Assembly (NCBI GenBank): GCA_026389735.1
Contig: JAPLHH010000066.1
Span: 1-15,870 of the forward strand
Direction of reading: 5' to 3'
DNA: 15,870 bases
Source of the DNA: Chloroflexota bacterium
GTDB lineage: Bacteria > Chloroflexota > Dehalococcoidia > GIF9 > UBA5620
Below, piece after piece: positions 1 to 7,674 of this stretch. The notes below the pieces were generated by a model. That model was not told the origin of the DNA and ran no database searches. It saw only the letters and a list, made by a program, of their open reading frames with translations. Made by a program: the position numbers and the translations under genes. Position 1 is the stretch's first letter. The number at the start of each line of letters is the position of its first letter.

Positions 1-246
1 TTCATCACTGTAATCGGCGGAGTTGTCGGCTTGCTGCTTGCAACATTGGGCTCCGGCTTGATAGAAGGTTTTGTTAAAGGAATAATCCCTTATTCACCGA
101 CTGGCAGGCTCATGACGCCGGAGCCAGGATTAATCGGCTTGTGCTTGTTATTCTCAATCATCATCGGATTTGTCTGTGGGATATACCCGGCGATTAGGTC
201 ATCGCGCTTAACGCCTATGGAGGCTATACGGAGTAATTTGGAATGA
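1..246 (+). CDS. ABC transporter permease, C-terminal fragment (MacB/FtsX type)
   Basis: This is the 3' end of a gene whose start lies left of the window; the frame is open from base 1. It encodes 81 visible residues with two hydrophobic segments (about residues 2-24 and 43-60), followed by a short charged cytoplasmic tail. The tail pattern GIYPAIRSSRLTPMEAIR is typical of the C-terminus of MacB/LolC/FtsX-type permeases, where a last membrane helix leads into a 'YPArrAarldPieAlR' signature. The stop overlaps the start of the ATPase gene by four bases (ATGA), so the two subunits are translationally coupled. They probably form an exporter or lipoprotein/peptide transporter in the cytoplasmic membrane. 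The substrate cannot be told from the fragment. Confidence 0.85.
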   Translation, partial: FITVIGGVVGLLLATLGSGLIEGFVKGIIPYSPTGRLMTPEPGLIGLCLLFSIIIGFVCGIYPAIRSSRLTPMEAIRSNLE

Positions 247-950
247 AAGAAGAAGTTATTTCAGCAAAAGAGTTAACCAAGATATACCATCGGGGTAGCG
301 AAGAGATACATGCCCTTAAGGATGCCAGCTTCGCTATTGGAAGGGGTGAGTTCGTGGCCATTGTAGGCCCTTCCGGTTCAGGCAAGACTACGATGTTAAA
401 CCTCATAGGCTGTCTTGACACTCCAACACGGGGTAGCCTTAGATTGAACGGTATCGAAGTCAATGGTCTTAAGGAGAAAGACTTGGTGAAATTGCGCCGC
501 GAAAATATAGGCTTTGTTTTTCAGCAGTTCTTTCTCCTGCCAACTTTAACCGTACGCGAAAATATAGAGTTACCTCTCCTCTTTAGCAAGAAAACCGGTT
601 ATAAGAGCAAGGTAGATGAGATAATCGAGCTCGTTGGGCTTAAAGCCAGAGCCGAGCATTTACCTGGCCAGCTCAGCGGTGGGGAGATGCAACGGGTGGC
701 TATTGGTAGGGCTCTCATCAACGAGCCAAAGATTATTCTGGCCGATGAGCCCACCGGCAACTTGGATTCAGCCACTTCTCTTAGAGTTTTTGAGCTTTTT
801 CAGAACCTGAATAGTCAGGGACTGACTCTGATTGTAGTCACTCACAATTTGGAGCTGGCGAAAATAGCTTATAATGTAATCCAGTTGAGAGACGGTGAAA
901 TAGCTCGAAAAGCTTCGAGCCACGGTTTATCAAGAAAAGCCAGGAGTTGA
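243..950 (+). CDS. ABC transporter ATP-binding protein, MacB/LolD-like
   Basis: A 235-residue ATPase that would power the permease encoded just upstream. All nucleotide-binding motifs are present in order: Walker [10 protein letters not shown] (42-50), Q-loop FVFQQF (91-96), signature LSGGEMQR (144-151), Walker B IILADEP (164-170) and the H-loop histidine (201). The length and the sequence around the signature match the LolD/MacB/YknY subfamily, which works with FtsX-like permeases to move lipoproteins, peptides or drugs out of the membrane. The start ATG overlaps the permease stop. The C-terminus (residues 221-235) is basic and serine-rich. The next gene starts only four bases after the stop, so the ABC pair may be co-transcribed with the cysteine genes; whether this is functional coupling or just dense packing is not clear. 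Confidence 0.93.
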   Translation: MKEEVISAKELTKIYHRGSEEIHALKDASFAIGRGEFVAIVGPSGSGKTTMLNLIGCLDTPTRGSLRLNGIEVNGLKEKDLVKLRRENIGFVFQQFFLLPTLTVRENIELPLLFSKKTGYKSKVDEIIELVGLKARAEHLPGQLSGGEMQRVAIGRALINEPKIILADEPTGNLDSATSLRVFELFQNLNSQGLTLIVVTHNLELAKIAYNVIQLRDGEIARKASSHGLSRKARS

Positions 951-954
951 GTTA

Positions 955-1911
955 ATGGCAAAGATAGCTAAAGACATTACGGAACTTATCGGCAACACTC
1001 CGCTGGTCAGGCTAAACACGATAACAGCGGGTGCCAAGGCAGAAGTTGTAGCCAAGTTGGAGTTCTTCAACCCTTGTAGCAGTGTTAAAGACCGCATCGC
1101 TGTGTCAATGATTAGAGCCGCTGAAGAGGCAGGATTGATAGGAAAGGATACCGTGATTGTCGAGCCTACCAGCGGCAACACTGGTATTGCTCTGGCCTTT
1201 GTCTGCGCATCACGTGGTTACCGCTTGATACTCACCATGCCGGAAACGATGTCAGTGGAACGCAGGCATATTCTTTCTATATTCGGTGCCGAACTGGTAC
1301 TCACGCCTGGTACTGAAGGAATGTCTGGAGCAGTAAGAAAGGCTGAACAACTGGTGGCAGAAAACAAAAATTACTTCATGCCGCAGCAATTCAAGAATCC
1401 GGCTAACCCTGAAATTCACCGTGAGACCACGGCTGAGGAGATCTGGAGAGATACGGATGGCAAGATAGATATTCTGGTTGCCGGTGTTGGCACCGGAGGC
1501 ACAATTACCGGCGTGGCCGAGGTTATAAAGAAAAGAAAAGCCGATTTTAAAGCTATTGCTGTTGAGCCGGCCGACTCACCGGTTCTTTCCGGTGGCAAAC
1601 CCGGCCCGCATAAAATCCAGGGCATCGGCGCTGGGTTTATTCCGGATGTCATGCGGCTGGACCTAGTCGACGAAATTATTAAGGTAACCAACGATGATGC
1701 TGGTATGACAGCCAGGAGGTTAGCCAAAGAAGAGGGGATTTTGGCGGGCATATCTTCTGGCGCAGCCGCCTGGGCAGCTCTGGAGGTTGCCATGAGGCCG
1801 GAGAACGAGGGGAAGCTGATTGTGGTGATTTTACCCGATACCGGCGAGCGTTATATATCCACCTGGCTTTTCCAGGAGCAAAATTATTCTGTGCCCAATA
1901 TCAAAAAGTGA
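955..1911 (+). CDS. cysK: Cysteine synthase (O-acetylserine sulfhydrylase)
   Basis: A 318-residue PLP enzyme of fold type II that makes L-cysteine from O-acetylserine and sulfide. The PLP lysine is K45 in SSVKDR, the substrate loop is TSGNTG (72-77), and the phosphate-binding glycine loop is GTGGTITG (179-186). The length is usual for CysK/CysM and no CBS regulatory domain is attached. The C-terminal part keeps the [10 protein letters not shown] stretch that contacts the PLP ring nitrogen. The gene follows the ABC ATPase by four bases, and serine O-acetyltransferase, the enzyme that supplies its substrate, lies 750 bp downstream with one gene between them. CysK and CysM types are not easily separated by eye; CysK is preferred for the length and motifs and because CysE is nearby. 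Confidence 0.93.
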   Translation: MAKIAKDITELIGNTPLVRLNTITAGAKAEVVAKLEFFNPCSSVKDRIAVSMIRAAEEAGLIGKDTVIVEPTSGNTGIALAFVCASRGYRLILTMPETMSVERRHILSIFGAELVLTPGTEGMSGAVRKAEQLVAENKNYFMPQQFKNPANPEIHRETTAEEIWRDTDGKIDILVAGVGTGGTITGVAEVIKKRKADFKAIAVEPADSPVLSGGKPGPHKIQGIGAGFIPDVMRLDLVDEIIKVTNDDAGMTARRLAKEEGILAGISSGAAAWAALEVAMRPENEGKLIVVILPDTGERYISTWLFQEQNYSVPNIKK

Positions 1912-1930
1912 GGAGGTTCCGATAATGTAA
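1911..1930 (+). other. Start-stop element: strong SD followed by ATG-TAA
   Basis: Directly after the cysK stop, AGGAGGT (1911-1917) is followed at 7-nt spacing by ATG (1925-1927) and immediately by TAA (1928-1930). A ribosome could initiate here and terminate at once. It may be a vestigial gene start or a small translational control element ahead of the next gene. It is too short to judge further. Confidence 0.35.
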
Positions 1931-1991
1931 TCTCGAAATTTGGCGAAGTCAAGGATAACAAAAATGAAAATAATGAAGGAGGTAAGGGTAG

Positions 1992-2492
1992 ATGACGCTT
2001 GTTGATACTTTGAAAAGCTCTGAGCTCTTTGGGGGGTTGGAGGTAAGTCACCTAGAAAAGGTGGCGAATCTATGCCGAGGGAGCTCCTACCGAAAAGGGG
2101 AAACGATCTTCAATGAAGGGGACGAAGCCAAGGAACTCTATATTCTGGCAGATGGTAGAGTGGCGCTGGAGATGGAAGTACGCCCTCTACCTGATCGCCC
2201 GAGCATACCTACTGCGGTGGAGGTGGTGACCGAGGGTGAGACTCTCGGCTGGTCCGCGCTGGTTGAGCCTTACGTGTATACTTTGTCTGCACGGTGCTTG
2301 GCTCACTGCAGGGTGCTGGCCATCAGTGGTGATATGCTCCGCCAAGTTATGGCTGATGACCTGATTCTTGGCTATCAATTGATGGAACGGTTGGCAAAAG
2401 TTATTTCTTCCCGGCTTACAAATACCAGGCTTCGCCTTACGAGTGGGCTCGGTCTGGTTTTACTGGACAAAGAGGTGAGGGCATCCAAGTAA
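1992..2492 (+). CDS. Cyclic-nucleotide-binding-fold protein, no DNA-binding domain
   Basis: A 166-residue protein made almost entirely of a CRP/cNMP-type beta-barrel: the pattern LFGGLEVSHLEKVA, then YRKGETIFNEGDEAKELYILADGRV, is typical of this fold (roughly residues 10-125). A helical tail (about 125-160) would correspond to the dimerisation helix, and no helix-turn-helix follows, so it is not a complete CRP/FNR transcription factor. In the phosphate-binding cassette the usual GE...R.A pattern is changed to GETLGWSALVEPYVYTLSAR, so binding of cAMP itself is doubtful. Translation starts at an ATG eight bases after a strong AGGAGGT (1977-1983). It sits between cysK and cysE, and a sensor role for cysteine synthesis is a guess from position only. 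Confidence 0.8.
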   Translation: MTLVDTLKSSELFGGLEVSHLEKVANLCRGSSYRKGETIFNEGDEAKELYILADGRVALEMEVRPLPDRPSIPTAVEVVTEGETLGWSALVEPYVYTLSARCLAHCRVLAISGDMLRQVMADDLILGYQLMERLAKVISSRLTNTRLRLTSGLGLVLLDKEVRASK

Positions 2493-2513
2493 TCGGTTTT
2501 CGAGTTTGAAACT

Positions 2514-2531
2514 GGCTGCTTGTGAGCAGCC
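2514..2531 (+). repeat. Perfect 7-bp hairpin after the cNMP-fold gene
   Basis: GGCTGCT (2514-2520) and AGCAGCC (2525-2531) form a perfect 7-bp stem with a TGTG loop, 22 bases after a stop codon. There is no run of T after it, so it is not a standard intrinsic terminator. It could protect the 3' end of the upstream mRNA or attenuate read-through into cysE. The rest of the 173-bp gap before cysE shows no T-box, SAM riboswitch or other leader that I recognise. Confidence 0.4.
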
Positions 2532-2665
2532 AAGGGAGTAACAAACGATGGTGAACTCATTGCATCAGCTTTATCTAACGGAGATAAGGGCTACTATTCA
2601 CTTAGTTTTTCCGTCAACTTATTAAATTCGCGCTCAGCACACAAAGGTGAACTAGGACGGTTATC

Positions 2666-3382
2666 TTGTTCAAGACGTTGAGAGAAGACATTCAAACAGT
2701 ATTTGACAAAGACCCGGCGGCGAGAAGCATGCCCGAGGTTATCTTCTACTATCCCGGGCTGCACGCTATATGGTTTCATCGCCTAGCTCATTTTTTCTGG
2801 TGCCATAAGCTCCGGTTTCCGGCTCGCTTTATCTCGCATCTCAGCCGCTTTCTAACCGGTATCGAAATCCACCCCGGAGCCAAAATAGGCAGGCGCTTCT
2901 TTATAGACCATGGTGCAGGGGTGGTCATCGGAGAGACGGCCGAGATAGGGGATAACGTGTTGATGTATCAAGGAGCAGTTCTGGGTGGAACGAGCTTAAA
3001 GAGGGAGAAGCGTCATCCCACTATCGGTAATAATGTGGTGATAGGTACGGGAGCCGTGGCTTTAGGTGATATTACTATAGGCGATGGTGCCAGAATTGGC
3101 TCAGGCTCAGTGGTGGTGAAGTCGGTTCCGCCGGGCGCTACGGTGGTAGGGATTCCAGGGAGAGTAGTCGAGGATGGTCATAGTCCGCTTACGACATTAG
3201 AACATGGGAAGTTGCCTGACCCGGTGGCTGAAGCCATTAGGCTTGTCTTAAGAGAGCAGGAAAGTCAAGGAGAGAGATTGAAGAGGCTAGAGAGCTTAGC
3301 TGAGATAGCAACCCCGACAGATGAATGGGGAGAGAAAAGGAGGGAAATTGAGCGGGGGTTCAGCCAAGGTGAGGGGATATAA
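2666..3382 (+). CDS. cysE: Serine O-acetyltransferase
   Basis: A 238-residue enzyme that acetylates L-serine from acetyl-CoA, the committing step of cysteine synthesis. The N-terminal helical part (about 1-65, [18 protein letters not shown]) is followed by a left-handed beta-helix of hexapeptide repeats (about 66-175). The catalytic pair is visible as D81-H82 in [17 protein letters not shown], with a second conserved histidine, H117, in EKRHPTIG. The start is TTG: there is no in-frame ATG near the beginning of the conserved N-terminus, and AGGACGG lies just upstream. The C-terminal 60 residues are charged and helical, longer than in the shortest CysE forms. It pairs with cysK nearby. The next gene begins immediately after the stop, so expression is coupled to the molybdenum accessory genes. 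Confidence 0.93.
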   Translation: MFKTLREDIQTVFDKDPAARSMPEVIFYYPGLHAIWFHRLAHFFWCHKLRFPARFISHLSRFLTGIEIHPGAKIGRRFFIDHGAGVVIGETAEIGDNVLMYQGAVLGGTSLKREKRHPTIGNNVVIGTGAVALGDITIGDGARIGSGSVVVKSVPPGATVVGIPGRVVEDGHSPLTTLEHGKLPDPVAEAIRLVLREQESQGERLKRLESLAEIATPTDEWGEKRREIERGFSQGEGI

Positions 3383-4198
3383 ATGGTGAGGAAGCTATCT
3401 GAGCTTATAGTTTTAATCAGAGGCGGTGGAGAAGTAGCTAGCGGCATAGCCCACAGGCTGCACCGCTGCCATTTTCGGGTTTGCCTCGCTGAGATAGCCA
3501 ATCCGCTAGCCGTTAGCCGTGGCACTGCCTTCTCGGAAGCGGTTTTTGATGGAGTAAAAACCATTGAAGGGGTAACAGCACAGCTTGTTTCTGCTCTGCC
3601 AGAAGAAATCTGCCGAGCTTGGCAGCAGGAAAACGTACCCGTAGTAATCGACCCTGAAGCGTCAATAAGGGAAAAGATAAAGCCTGACGTATTAGTTGAC
3701 AGCATCATGGCAAAAAGAAACACCGGAACCAAGATTACCGATGCCCCGTTAGTAATTGGCATGGGAACAGGTTTTTATGCCGGCAGAGATGTGCATATTG
3801 TGGTGGAGACCAATCACAGCAATAACTTAGGTAGGGTGATAGTTGAAGAGGAGGCTGAGAAAAATACAGGAACCCCAGTGGCTATAGGTGGACTTACTAA
3901 AGAGAGGGTAATCTGGGCACCGCAGGCAGGCACTTTTACCACAGACCGGGAGATTGGCGACTCAGTAGTTGCCGGCGAGGTTGTGGGTGGGGTTGGAGGC
4001 TTGCCGTTAGAAGCGCCTATAGGCGGCATGTTACGCGGTCTTATGAGGGACGGGGCAAAGGTATCCAAAGGCGTCAAGCTTATTGAGGTTGACCCGGTAA
4101 ATGATAAGGCTGTTTGCTATGTGATACGGGACAAGATGAGAACTATTGCTGGCGGGGTTCTTGAAGCCATAATGCTGAAATTTAATACAGCTGCCTAG
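3383..4198 (+). CDS. yqeB: Selenium-dependent molybdenum hydroxylase accessory protein, YqeB/EF2563 family
   Basis: A 271-residue protein matching the EF2563/YqeB family by its beginning (VLIRGGGEVASGIAHRLHRC), the region around NPLAVSRGTAFSEAVFDG, and its glycine-rich second half. The N-terminal glycine motif looks like a Rossmann-type nucleotide loop; the second half (about 120-265) has a biotinyl-like/barrel feel (VGGVGGLPLEAPIGGMLRG) but no known catalytic residue. Family members occur next to selenium-dependent molybdenum hydroxylases and are thought to help insert the labile selenium/sulfur ligand; the exact reaction is not established. The ATG follows the cysE stop with no gap. The following gene is xdhC, the usual partner in such clusters. 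No molybdenum hydroxylase is in the window, so the client enzyme must be elsewhere. Confidence 0.85.
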   Translation: MVRKLSELIVLIRGGGEVASGIAHRLHRCHFRVCLAEIANPLAVSRGTAFSEAVFDGVKTIEGVTAQLVSALPEEICRAWQQENVPVVIDPEASIREKIKPDVLVDSIMAKRNTGTKITDAPLVIGMGTGFYAGRDVHIVVETNHSNNLGRVIVEEEAEKNTGTPVAIGGLTKERVIWAPQAGTFTTDREIGDSVVAGEVVGGVGGLPLEAPIGGMLRGLMRDGAKVSKGVKLIEVDPVNDKAVCYVIRDKMRTIAGGVLEAIMLKFNTAA

Positions 4199-4216
4199 TC
4201 TTTAACTGGGAGCAAG

Positions 4217-5005
4217 ATGTTAGGGATTTATCAAGAATTAGTCAATGTAATGTCAAAAGGGGAACGGGCAGTATTGGCTACTGTAGTTTCAAGCCGTGGC
4301 TCTGCTCCACGGAAAGCTGGAGCAAAGATGCTAATCAAAAACGACGGCATCTCTGTTGGCACTGTAGGCGGTGGTGGCGTTGAGCAGCAGGTGAAGGAAA
4401 AGGCTATCCAGGTAATGAACTCGGGCGAGCCAAAGATAGTGCACTTTGACCTTTCTGGGTCAGGAGAGGAGGCGGCAATGATTTGTGGCGGGCAGATGGA
4501 TGTCTTCCTTGAGCCAATTCTGCCTCCGGAGATACTCTACCTATTTGGGGCAGGGCATATCGCCCAGAGCACGGCGGCGATGGGCAATATGCTCGGGTTT
4601 CGGGTGGTGGTTATAGACCCACGCCCTGAATATAACAATAGCGAGCGGTTTCCCAACGCTGATTCATTAATAGTGGAAGAGTACGAGAGTGCCTTTTCTA
4701 GATTAAGCGTTGATGAAGGTAGTTACATTGTCATCTATACTACAGGGCATGTCCTTGATGAGCAATGTCTGCACTTTGCTGTTGGCAGTAAAGCGAGATA
4801 TATCGGGATGATTGGCAGCAAAAAGAAGGTTATGGAGGTTAAAGAGCGCCTGTTACAAAAAGGGGTATCCCAGCAACAGTTGGATAGGGTTTATGCCCCA
4901 ATCGGAATAGAAATCGGTGCTGAAACCCCAGAAGAGATTGCAATAAGCATCCTTGTCGAGATAATCAAGGCTAAGAGAATTGGAGGGAAGAGCCATGCAG
5001 TTTGA
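4217..5005 (+). CDS. xdhC: XdhC/CoxI family molybdenum cofactor maturation protein
   Basis: A 262-residue two-domain XdhC. The N-terminal XdhC_CoxI domain (about 10-95) shows AVLATVVSSRGSAPRKAG and a conserved TVGGGGVE; a cysteine lies in MICGGQMDVF. The C-terminal Rossmann domain (about 110-255) starts at LYLFGAGHIAQ and contains YTTGHVLDE and YIGMIGSKKK. In studied bacteria XdhC binds the molybdenum cofactor, promotes exchange of an oxo for a sulfido ligand with sulfur from a NifS-type desulfurase, and delivers it to xanthine dehydrogenase-type enzymes. A NifS homologue is encoded 2.7 kb downstream in the same direction. The gene starts 18 bp after yqeB with GGGAG as ribosome site, and its end overlaps the next gene by 11 bp. 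Confidence 0.92.
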   Translation: MLGIYQELVNVMSKGERAVLATVVSSRGSAPRKAGAKMLIKNDGISVGTVGGGGVEQQVKEKAIQVMNSGEPKIVHFDLSGSGEEAAMICGGQMDVFLEPILPPEILYLFGAGHIAQSTAAMGNMLGFRVVVIDPRPEYNNSERFPNADSLIVEEYESAFSRLSVDEGSYIVIYTTGHVLDEQCLHFAVGSKARYIGMIGSKKKVMEVKERLLQKGVSQQQLDRVYAPIGIEIGAETPEEIAISILVEIIKAKRIGGKSHAV

Positions 5006-6137
5006 GACCATAGCTATTCACGCCGGGGAGAGACCGGACAGAGCCTTTGGCGCTATATCAGTACCTATCTATCAGACATCAACCTTTGCCTTTGAGGATG
5101 TGGATAAGACGAGAGGCTATGATTACTCGCGTACGGCCAATCCGACAAGAAAAGTTCTGGAGGATACCATCGCTCAGCTTGAGGGAGGGAAAGCGGGGTT
5201 TGCCTTTGCTACCGGCATGGCCGCTGAGACGACGGTTGTGCACCTATTGAAGGCAGGCGACCATATAATCTCAGGTGATGATGTTTATGGAGGAACCTAC
5301 AGGCTCTTTAAAAATGTGATGCATGACCTGGGGTTGGAGTTTACCTTCCTGAGAATGAATAAAAGACAAGCGATTGAACAGGCAATAAAGCCAAACACCA
5401 GGATGATATGGATAGAGACCCCGTCTAATCCATTACTCAATATAACCGATGTTAAGATGGTGGTTGATGTTGCTAGGAAACACAACATATTGACAGTTAT
5501 AGATAATACCTTTGCCACTCCTTATTTTCTCAGGCCCATAGAATATGGAGTTGACCTGGTTGTTCATTCCACAACCAAGTATCTGAATGGGCATTGTGAC
5601 GTTGTCGGTGGTGCTGTAGTCACTACCACTGAGGAATTGACCCAGAAGGTTCAATTTCTCCTCAATGCTATGGGAACCTGTGCCTCGCCTTTCGACTGCT
5701 GGCTGGTGCTTCGTGGAATTCAAACATTGCCCCTGCGGATGAAAAAACATGAGGAAAATGCTATGGCTGTGGCAAGTTATCTTCAAAGTCACAAAGCTGT
5801 CAGCAGAGTGTTCTATCCAGGTATTGAATCTCATCCCGGTCATGATATCGCTAAAAGACAGATGAAAGGGTTTGGCGGAGTGGTTTCCTTTGAATTAAAA
5901 GGGGGCATCAAGGCGGTGAATAAATTTCTAAGAAGGCTAGAGGTGTTCTCTCTGGCGGAATCACTCGGTGGGGCTGCTTCGCTGGCTGAGCACCCGGCAA
6001 CAATGAGCCATGTCTCAATGCCCCCTGATTACAGGGCAAAAATAGGTATTAGTGATGACTTGATACGGTTATCAGTAGGCCTGGAGAACATCAATGATTT
6101 GATTGATGATTTGGGGCAGGCACTGAATTCTGGTTGA
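4995..6137 (+). CDS. Transsulfuration PLP enzyme (cystathionine gamma-synthase/lyase family)
   Basis: A 380-residue Cys/Met metabolism PLP enzyme of fold type I. The PLP lysine is K195 in HSTTKYLNGH; YSRTANPTR (44-52) and the aspartate before NTFATPY (D170) are the other cofactor contacts. I chose the ATG at 4995 because GGAGGG (4982-4987) sits 7 bases before it; a TTG five codons upstream would fall on that site. Members make cystathionine from O-acyl-homoserine and cysteine, or cleave cystathionine to cysteine, or to homocysteine. The subtype is not decidable by eye. Where gamma-lyases and gamma-synthases usually have Glu in 'GGxES', this protein has Ala (A328 in SLGGAASL). The gene overlaps xdhC and is itself overlapped or closely followed by threonine synthase, so methionine, cysteine and threonine branch points are co-expressed. 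Confidence 0.9.
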   Translation: MQFETIAIHAGERPDRAFGAISVPIYQTSTFAFEDVDKTRGYDYSRTANPTRKVLEDTIAQLEGGKAGFAFATGMAAETTVVHLLKAGDHIISGDDVYGGTYRLFKNVMHDLGLEFTFLRMNKRQAIEQAIKPNTRMIWIETPSNPLLNITDVKMVVDVARKHNILTVIDNTFATPYFLRPIEYGVDLVVHSTTKYLNGHCDVVGGAVVTTTEELTQKVQFLLNAMGTCASPFDCWLVLRGIQTLPLRMKKHEENAMAVASYLQSHKAVSRVFYPGIESHPGHDIAKRQMKGFGGVVSFELKGGIKAVNKFLRRLEVFSLAESLGGAASLAEHPATMSHVSMPPDYRAKIGISDDLIRLSVGLENINDLIDDLGQALNSG

Positions 6138-6148
6138 AGGAGTGGGAT

Positions 6149-7375
6149 TTGTCATACGCCACAGGTTTACGTTGTCGAAAATGTGGGCAGGAATACCCCT
6201 TACAACCTATGAGGGTCTGCGACTTTTGCCTTAGCCCGATAGAGGTCAATTACGACTATAAGGCTATGGCTGGTGCGCTTAGCCGTGAGAAGATCGCCGA
6301 AGGCCCCTTTACCATCTGGCGCTATCGTGATTTGCTCCCTGTTGAAGGTAAGGAGGAGATTGATATTGGCACCGGCTTTACGCCTCTGCTTAAAGCTGAT
6401 AATCTGGGACGTGAGCTGGGGCTAGACGAATTTTACATCAAAAATGACTGCCTTAATCCTACCTATTCTTTTAAGGACAGAGCTGTCGCAGTTGCTGTAA
6501 CTAAAGCACGTGAGTTCGGTTTTGATACGGTAGCCTGCGCCTCAACAGGTAACCTGGCTGCCAGTGTTGCTGCTCATGCGGCTAAGGCAAACATGAAGGC
6601 CTATGTCTTTGTCCCCGCCAATGTGGAACCGGGGAAGCTGGTAGGAGTAGCCATCTATAAGCCAAACCTGGTTACTGTCGACGGAAGCTATGATGATGTC
6701 AACCGCCTCTGCGCCGAGCTGGCGCAAAGATATAACTGGGGCTTCATCAACATCAATCTCAGGCCATATTATGCCGAGGGTAGCAAGACGCTGGGGTTTG
6801 AAGTGGCTGAGCAGCTGGGGTGGCGACCCCCAGACTGTGTAGTTGTGCCTGCTGCCTCAGGTCTCCTTTTTACCCGGATTTGGAAGGGGCTACAGGAACT
6901 ATCTATGCTTAAGCTGATCGGACCGGTAAATACTCACATGTATCTGACCCAGGCTACGGGTAGCTCACCAATTGTAAACGCTTTTGATGCAGGTAGCCTT
7001 CATGTCCATCCGGTGCTGCCAAATACTATGGTTACTTCCATAGCCATTGGCAATCCAGCCGATGGTTATTATGCCTTGATGGTTGCTAGACAGTCAGGAG
7101 GTGGTGCCCAGGCTGTCACAGATGAGGAAGCTATCGAAGGAATGAAATTGCTGGCGCAAACTGAAGGCATTTTTGCTGAGGCTGCCGGTGGGGTCGTGAT
7201 TGCCGGAGTGAAGAAGCTGGCTGCTGCTGGGATAATTAAAAGAGACCAGCTTACGGTCGCTTGCATCACCGGAGCTGGCCCAAGAACACAGGAGATTGTT
7301 TCAGACGTCGTCCGCCCGTTTCATGTCAAGCCCAATCTGGAGTCGTTCAGTGAGGTGCTCGGTGTACAGGTTTGA
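6149..7375 (+). CDS. thrC: Threonine synthase
   Basis: A 408-residue PLP enzyme of fold type II that converts O-phosphohomoserine to threonine. The PLP lysine is in NPTYSFKDRAVAVAV, followed by the substrate/phosphate loop ASTGNLAAS. The N-terminus holds a zinc ribbon-like pair, CRKC (9-12) and CDFC (about 24-27), as in many archaeal and bacterial threonine synthases of the shorter class. The start is TTG at 6149, preceded at 6 bases by AAGGAG (6137-6142). An in-frame TTG at 6134 exists but lies upstream of that ribosome site and overlaps the previous stop. O-phosphohomoserine and O-acyl-homoserine share the homoserine branch, which fits the neighbouring transsulfuration gene. No clear sign of regulation. 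Confidence 0.92.
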   Translation: MSYATGLRCRKCGQEYPLQPMRVCDFCLSPIEVNYDYKAMAGALSREKIAEGPFTIWRYRDLLPVEGKEEIDIGTGFTPLLKADNLGRELGLDEFYIKNDCLNPTYSFKDRAVAVAVTKAREFGFDTVACASTGNLAASVAAHAAKANMKAYVFVPANVEPGKLVGVAIYKPNLVTVDGSYDDVNRLCAELAQRYNWGFININLRPYYAEGSKTLGFEVAEQLGWRPPDCVVVPAASGLLFTRIWKGLQELSMLKLIGPVNTHMYLTQATGSSPIVNAFDAGSLHVHPVLPNTMVTSIAIGNPADGYYALMVARQSGGGAQAVTDEEAIEGMKLLAQTEGIFAEAAGGVVIAGVKKLAAAGIIKRDQLTVACITGAGPRTQEIVSDVVRPFHVKPNLESFSEVLGVQV

Positions 7376-7428
7376 AATCATTACCTGTGTTAGATTAAGA
7401 TTACATAAGCCAGAGGCAGGAGGATATT

Positions 7429-7671
7429 ATGGCTAAGAGGCAAGTGATGTTTACCTTCCCCCGCGGGTTGATAAAGGAGCCCGTTATTTACCACCTGTCG
7501 CATAAATTTGAGGTGGTGACCAATATACGCCGTGCCGACGTATCAGAGGACAGGGGTTGGGTTGTGCTGGAACTGGAAGGTGAAGACAAAGAGATTGAAG
7601 CAGGCATTGCCTGGGTTAGAGACAAGGGTGTTAGAGTTGACCCGATAGTTGGTGATATTGTTGAGGGCTGA
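7429..7671 (+). CDS. Stand-alone NIL-domain protein
   Basis: An 80-residue protein that consists only of a NIL domain: VMFTFPRGLIKEPVIYHLSHKFEVVTNIRRADVSE, then a GWVVLELEG strand and a final VRVDPI. NIL domains are found at the C-terminus of methionine ABC transporter ATPases (MetN), where they bind methionine, and fused to ferredoxins in homocysteine synthesis of anaerobes. A free-standing copy beside transsulfuration and threonine synthase genes may sense or handle a sulfur amino acid; this is inferred from the family. An AGGAGG site precedes the ATG. The next gene starts three bases after its stop, so it is co-translated with the cysteine desulfurase. Confidence 0.88.
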   Translation: MAKRQVMFTFPRGLIKEPVIYHLSHKFEVVTNIRRADVSEDRGWVVLELEGEDKEIEAGIAWVRDKGVRVDPIVGDIVEG

Positions 7672-7674
7672 GGG

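Noticed and set aside
2548..2625. 25-codon ORF ahead of cysE as a leader peptide
   Set aside because: It has a weak SD (AGGGAG) but no run of Cys, Ser or Met codons and no attenuator pairing that I could find.
2493..2665. T-box or SAM riboswitch upstream of cysE
   Set aside because: No T-box sequence (AGGGTGGNACCGCG type) and no S-box core; only one simple 7-bp hairpin.
4980..4994. Longer TTG start for the transsulfuration enzyme
   Set aside because: It would overlap the GGAGGG ribosome site that is ideally spaced from the ATG at 4995, and the family begins near FETIAIHAG.
6134..6148. Longer TTG start for threonine synthase
   Set aside because: AAGGAG lies downstream of it at 6137-6142 and is correctly spaced for the TTG at 6149.
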